Shown piece after piece: positions 61,788 through 64,000 of a stretch of 64,000 nt of DNA (its first letter is position 1; each line of letters opens with the position of its first letter). Source of the stretch: Pseudonocardia sp. N23 (GTDB lineage Bacteria > Actinomycetota > Actinomycetes > Mycobacteriales > Pseudonocardiaceae); the NCBI RefSeq assembly GCF_002583555.1, contig NZ_BEGX01000071.1, positions 62,001 to 126,000 of the forward strand. Direction: 5' to 3'. A model generated the notes under the pieces. That model was not told where the DNA came from. It did not search any database and worked only from the letters and a program-made list of their open reading frames with translations. Position numbers and translations under genes: made by a program.

Positions 61788-62066
61788 TCACTCCATGCCG
61801 GCGCTGAAGATCGCGTCGTTCTCCGTGCTGGAGTAGGAGCGGAACGCGATGTGGGTGTCGGTGCGCACCACGCCCGCGACCTTGCTCAGCCGGCCCGCGA
61901 TGACCTCCGCGAGCTCCTCGTGCGCGCCGACCTTGACGACCGCGATGAGGTCGACGTCACCCGCGCACGAGTAGACCTGGCTGACCCCGTCGAGGTCGGC
62001 GATCGCCTGCGCGGTCTCGGGGATCCGGTCGGCGGCGGTGTGCACCATGACGATCGCGGTGATCAC
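61788..62066 (-). CDS. Stand-alone Lrp/AsnC ligand-binding (RAM) domain protein
   Basis: GTG 62066 has GAGGAGGGC upstream. The 92-residue protein is just the RAM domain: ITAIVMVHTAADRIPETAQAIADLDGVSQVYSCAGDVDLIAVVKVGAHEELAEVIAGRLSKVAGVVRTDTHIAF. No DNA-binding helix-turn-helix is present. RAM-only proteins oligomerise and bind amino acids and may modulate full-length Lrp proteins. The downstream neighbour of trpD makes an amino acid link plausible. Confidence 0.9.
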   Translation of the reverse strand: MITAIVMVHTAADRIPETAQAIADLDGVSQVYSCAGDVDLIAVVKVGAHEELAEVIAGRLSKVAGVVRTDTHIAFRSYSSTENDAIFSAGME

Positions 62067-62137
62067 GGTTGCCCTCCTCGGGGACGTCGGGGCGGTCCGC
62101 GACACCCGACGACACGGGCGGCGACCGGGACCGAACA

Positions 62138-63898
62138 CTAGCCGAGGGTGATCTCCGAGGGACTGCCGAGCGGCACCGGCCGGGCTCGGCGCGCCCAGTC
62201 CTCCCACGCGGCCGCGCCATGGGCCGGTTCGGACCAGGACGGATCGCTGTACACCAGGCGGGTCCCACCCGTGGTGAGCCAGCGGCGCACCAGGTTCACC
62301 TCCTCCGCCCAGGCCCCGGACAGCGGCCCGTCGGCGGGCAGGATCGTCTGCGCGGACCGGCGCAGCGACTCCACGACCGGCATCGGTGGCGTGCCCCGGC
62401 GGGCGACGTCGGCCGCCGCGAGCCGTCCGTGGCGCACGACGGCCAGCTCCCAGCCGCCCCGCCCGTCGGGCCGCGCGCCCACCACCTCCGGCAGCGCCGC
62501 CAGCGCGGCGAGCTGCTGGGACCGTGCGAGCGCCGACGCCAGCGCGGCCAGCCGGTCGCGGTCGCGCGCCGCCGACTCGAACCGCTCGGCCACCGACAGC
62601 CGCTCGATCCGGTCGGCCAGGGTGCGCAGCGGTGCGTCGTCGGCGCCGTCGACGAGGCTGCGCAGCGCGCGCACCCCGGGGGCGTACTCGTCGATGCTCT
62701 GCAGCCCCGCGCACGGCGCCCGGCACCTGTCCAGCTCGTGGAGGACGCACGGGCTCGCCGCGGGGGAGCGGGCCGGGATGCGCTGGGTGCAGCTGCGGAT
62801 CGGCAGCGCGTCGAGCAACGTCTCCACCGCGTCGGTCGCGCCCCGGCGGGACCCGAACGGGCCCAGCGCCGGCCCGCGCGGCGCCGTCACGACCGACAGC
62901 CGCGGGAACGCCTCCTCGGTCGGTGCGACCCACCACACGCGGCCCGGGTTGCGCGAGCGCCGGTTGTACCGGGGACGGTGCGTGGCGATCAGCCGCAGCT
63001 CCCGCACCCCGGCCTCGAGCGCGTGCGCGCACACCACAGTGTCGACGCGCTCGGCCAGCTCCACCATCTCCCGCACGCGCCGACGTCGCTCGCCCGCAGT
63101 GAAGTAGCTGCGGACCCGGCGCCGCAGGTCGCCGCTCGTGCCGACGTAGAGCACCTCGTCGCGGGGCCCCCGGAACAGGTACACCCCGGCCGCCGACGGC
63201 ACGTCGCGCGCCAGGGTCCGCCGCCTGCGGACGCGTTCGGGCGGGCGGTGCGCCGACGCCTCCCGCGACATCGACAGCAGCTCCTCCAGGCTCTGCACCC
63301 CGAGGTTGCCGATGCGTTCGAGGAGGTGGTGGAGCACCTCGACGGTGGCGCGCGCATCGGCCAGCGCGCGGTGCGTCGGCTGTGTCGACGTGCCGAACAG
63401 CCGGGCCAGCGCACCGAGGCGCACGCTCGGGGCCTCCGCGTGGCTGAGCACCACCCTGGCCAGCCGTGCCGTGCACAGGACCGGCGGGCGCGGCCACGGC
63501 CGGTCGTGGCGCTCGCACGCGGCCCGCAGGAACCCGGCGTCGAACGGCGCGTTGTGCGCGACGAGGACCGCCCCGCCCAGGAACTCCAGCAGCGTGGGCA
63601 GCACCTCGTTCAGGCGGGGCGCGCCCGTCACCATTGCGGTGGTGATACCGGTGAGCGCCACGATGTTGGGCGGCAGCCGCCCCGTTCCCGGGTCGACCAG
63701 CGTGGCCAGCTCGCCGACGACCTCGCCGCCGCGGACCTTGACCGCCCCCACCTCGGTGATCGAGTCGTTGCGGGCCGAGCCGCCGGTGGTCTCCAGGTCG
63801 AGCACGACGAACGTCACGTCGCGCAGCGGGGTGCCCAGCTCGTCGAACGACAGCTGCGCGAGTGCGCCGGGACGTGCGGATCCGGGGGGAGCGGACAC
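62138..63898 (-). CDS. DEDDh exonuclease fused to a GIY-YIG (UvrC N-terminal-like) domain
   Basis: Residues ~25-195 are a DnaQ-type 3'-5' exonuclease (ExoI VVLDLETTGG with Asp34/Glu36; ExoII AHNAPFDAGF with Asp120; ExoIII THRALADA with His176/Asp181). Residues ~234-315 are a GIY-YIG domain (AAGVYLF...LYVGTSGDLRRRVRSYF), followed by a UVR-like helix (RIERLSVAERFESAARDRDRLAAL). It is the actinobacterial protein found beside trpD in mycobacteria, with a presumed DNA repair role. GTG 63898 is 7 bases after -10 TACCGT; the listed longer frame to 63973 is less likely. Confidence 0.9.
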   Translation of the reverse strand: MSAPPGSARPGALAQLSFDELGTPLRDVTFVVLDLETTGGSARNDSITEVGAVKVRGGEVVGELATLVDPGTGRLPPNIVALTGITTAMVTGAPRLNEVLPTLLEFLGGAVLVAHNAPFDAGFLRAACERHDRPWPRPPVLCTARLARVVLSHAEAPSVRLGALARLFGTSTQPTHRALADARATVEVLHHLLERIGNLGVQSLEELLSMSREASAHRPPERVRRRRTLARDVPSAAGVYLFRGPRDEVLYVGTSGDLRRRVRSYFTAGERRRRVREMVELAERVDTVVCAHALEAGVRELRLIATHRPRYNRRSRNPGRVWWVAPTEEAFPRLSVVTAPRGPALGPFGSRRGATDAVETLLDALPIRSCTQRIPARSPAASPCVLHELDRCRAPCAGLQSIDEYAPGVRALRSLVDGADDAPLRTLADRIERLSVAERFESAARDRDRLAALASALARSQQLAALAALPEVVGARPDGRGGWELAVVRHGRLAAADVARRGTPPMPVVESLRRSAQTILPADGPLSGAWAEEVNLVRRWLTTGGTRLVYSDPSWSEPAHGAAAWEDWARRARPVPLGSPSEITLG

Positions 63899-63980
63899 GC
63901 CGCGGACGGTAACCGTGGGCACCGACAGGATCGCCCTCGTGCCCGCTGCGTGGCGGTCGCGGCTGCCGGGCACAGGCGGA

Positions 63981-63995
63981 TAACCTGGTCCGATG
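63981..63995 (+). promoter_or_regulatory. -10 box and probable start codon of the next gene
   Basis: TAACCT (63981-63986) is followed 6 bases later by ATG (63993-63995), the same leaderless spacing seen throughout the window. The gene itself lies beyond the end. Confidence 0.45.
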
Positions 63996-64000
63996 TCCGC

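Overview
The window is GC-rich (roughly 70-75% G+C), with many GTG starts, dense 4-bp ATGA/GTGA gene overlaps and promoters reading straight onto start codons. The gene content includes an SsgA/SsgB-type sporulation protein, a qcrCAB-ctaE respiratory cluster next to trpD and a DEDD-exonuclease/GIY-YIG gene (the neighbourhood known from mycobacteria), an F420-linked oxidoreductase and an aerobic-type cobalamin pathway. This points to a high-GC actinomycete, most plausibly a Pseudonocardiales member. The genus is inferred from style and content, not proven.

Layout. 1-6.1 kb: partial LLM-family oxidoreductase, polyphosphate kinase 2, a membrane-anchored DsbA-like protein, a P450 preceded by a coupled Arg/Glu-rich leader ORF, a truncated EEP nuclease remnant, an NADP/F420 oxidoreductase, and a DUF1348 gene divergent from a TetR gene. 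6.7-15.8 kb: a complete phenylacetate catabolon: paaK and paaZ leftward, paaG with a TetR regulator and paaABCDE rightward. Three related palindromes sit at its promoters. 15.9-28 kb: Pro-rich membrane protein, MFS transporter, STAS protein, aldose epimerase-like protein, cobF, mntH with a 14-bp minisatellite at its 3' end, anti-sigma-type ATPase, TetR, SsgB-like protein, lipoprotein, acyl-CoA synthetase, DUF1707 protein and flavin reductase.

27.9-40.8 kb: the main cobalamin block (cobD; SURF1 on the other strand; cobQ, fused chelatase ChlI-ChlD, cobO, cobB, cobE-like, fused cysG-type cobA, a cobC-like phosphatase, a cobalamin riboswitch, an unknown protein and a BluB-CobT fusion). cobF lies 8 kb away. 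40.9-55.5 kb: dinB, a DsbA-like protein divergent from nhaA, a phosphopantetheinyl transferase, a P450 flanked by two decayed genes (a DAO-type oxidoreductase and a 3-oxoacid CoA-transferase pair), HAD phosphatase, pcaB-like lyase, AlkZ-like protein, GlxA-type AraC regulator, ferredoxin-NADP reductase and a FadR-type GntR regulator. 55.6-64 kb: qcrB-qcrA-qcrC and ctaE (leftward), a pseudo-receiver protein with trpD, a stand-alone Lrp/AsnC RAM protein and a DEDD exonuclease/GIY-YIG protein.

The most unusual signals are: a family of three 40-bp palindromic repeats of shared architecture; a riboswitch-controlled protein resembling half a tetrapyrrole methylase, coupled to a BluB-CobT fusion that has its own internal ribosome binding site at the domain junction; short tandem duplications at several gene starts and ends (cobB, cobE-like, mntH); a nonsense codon at codon 5 of an MFS gene; and at least fifteen promoters whose -10 box lies 6-7 bp from the start codon. 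I saw no tRNA, rRNA, insertion sequence or CRISPR array.
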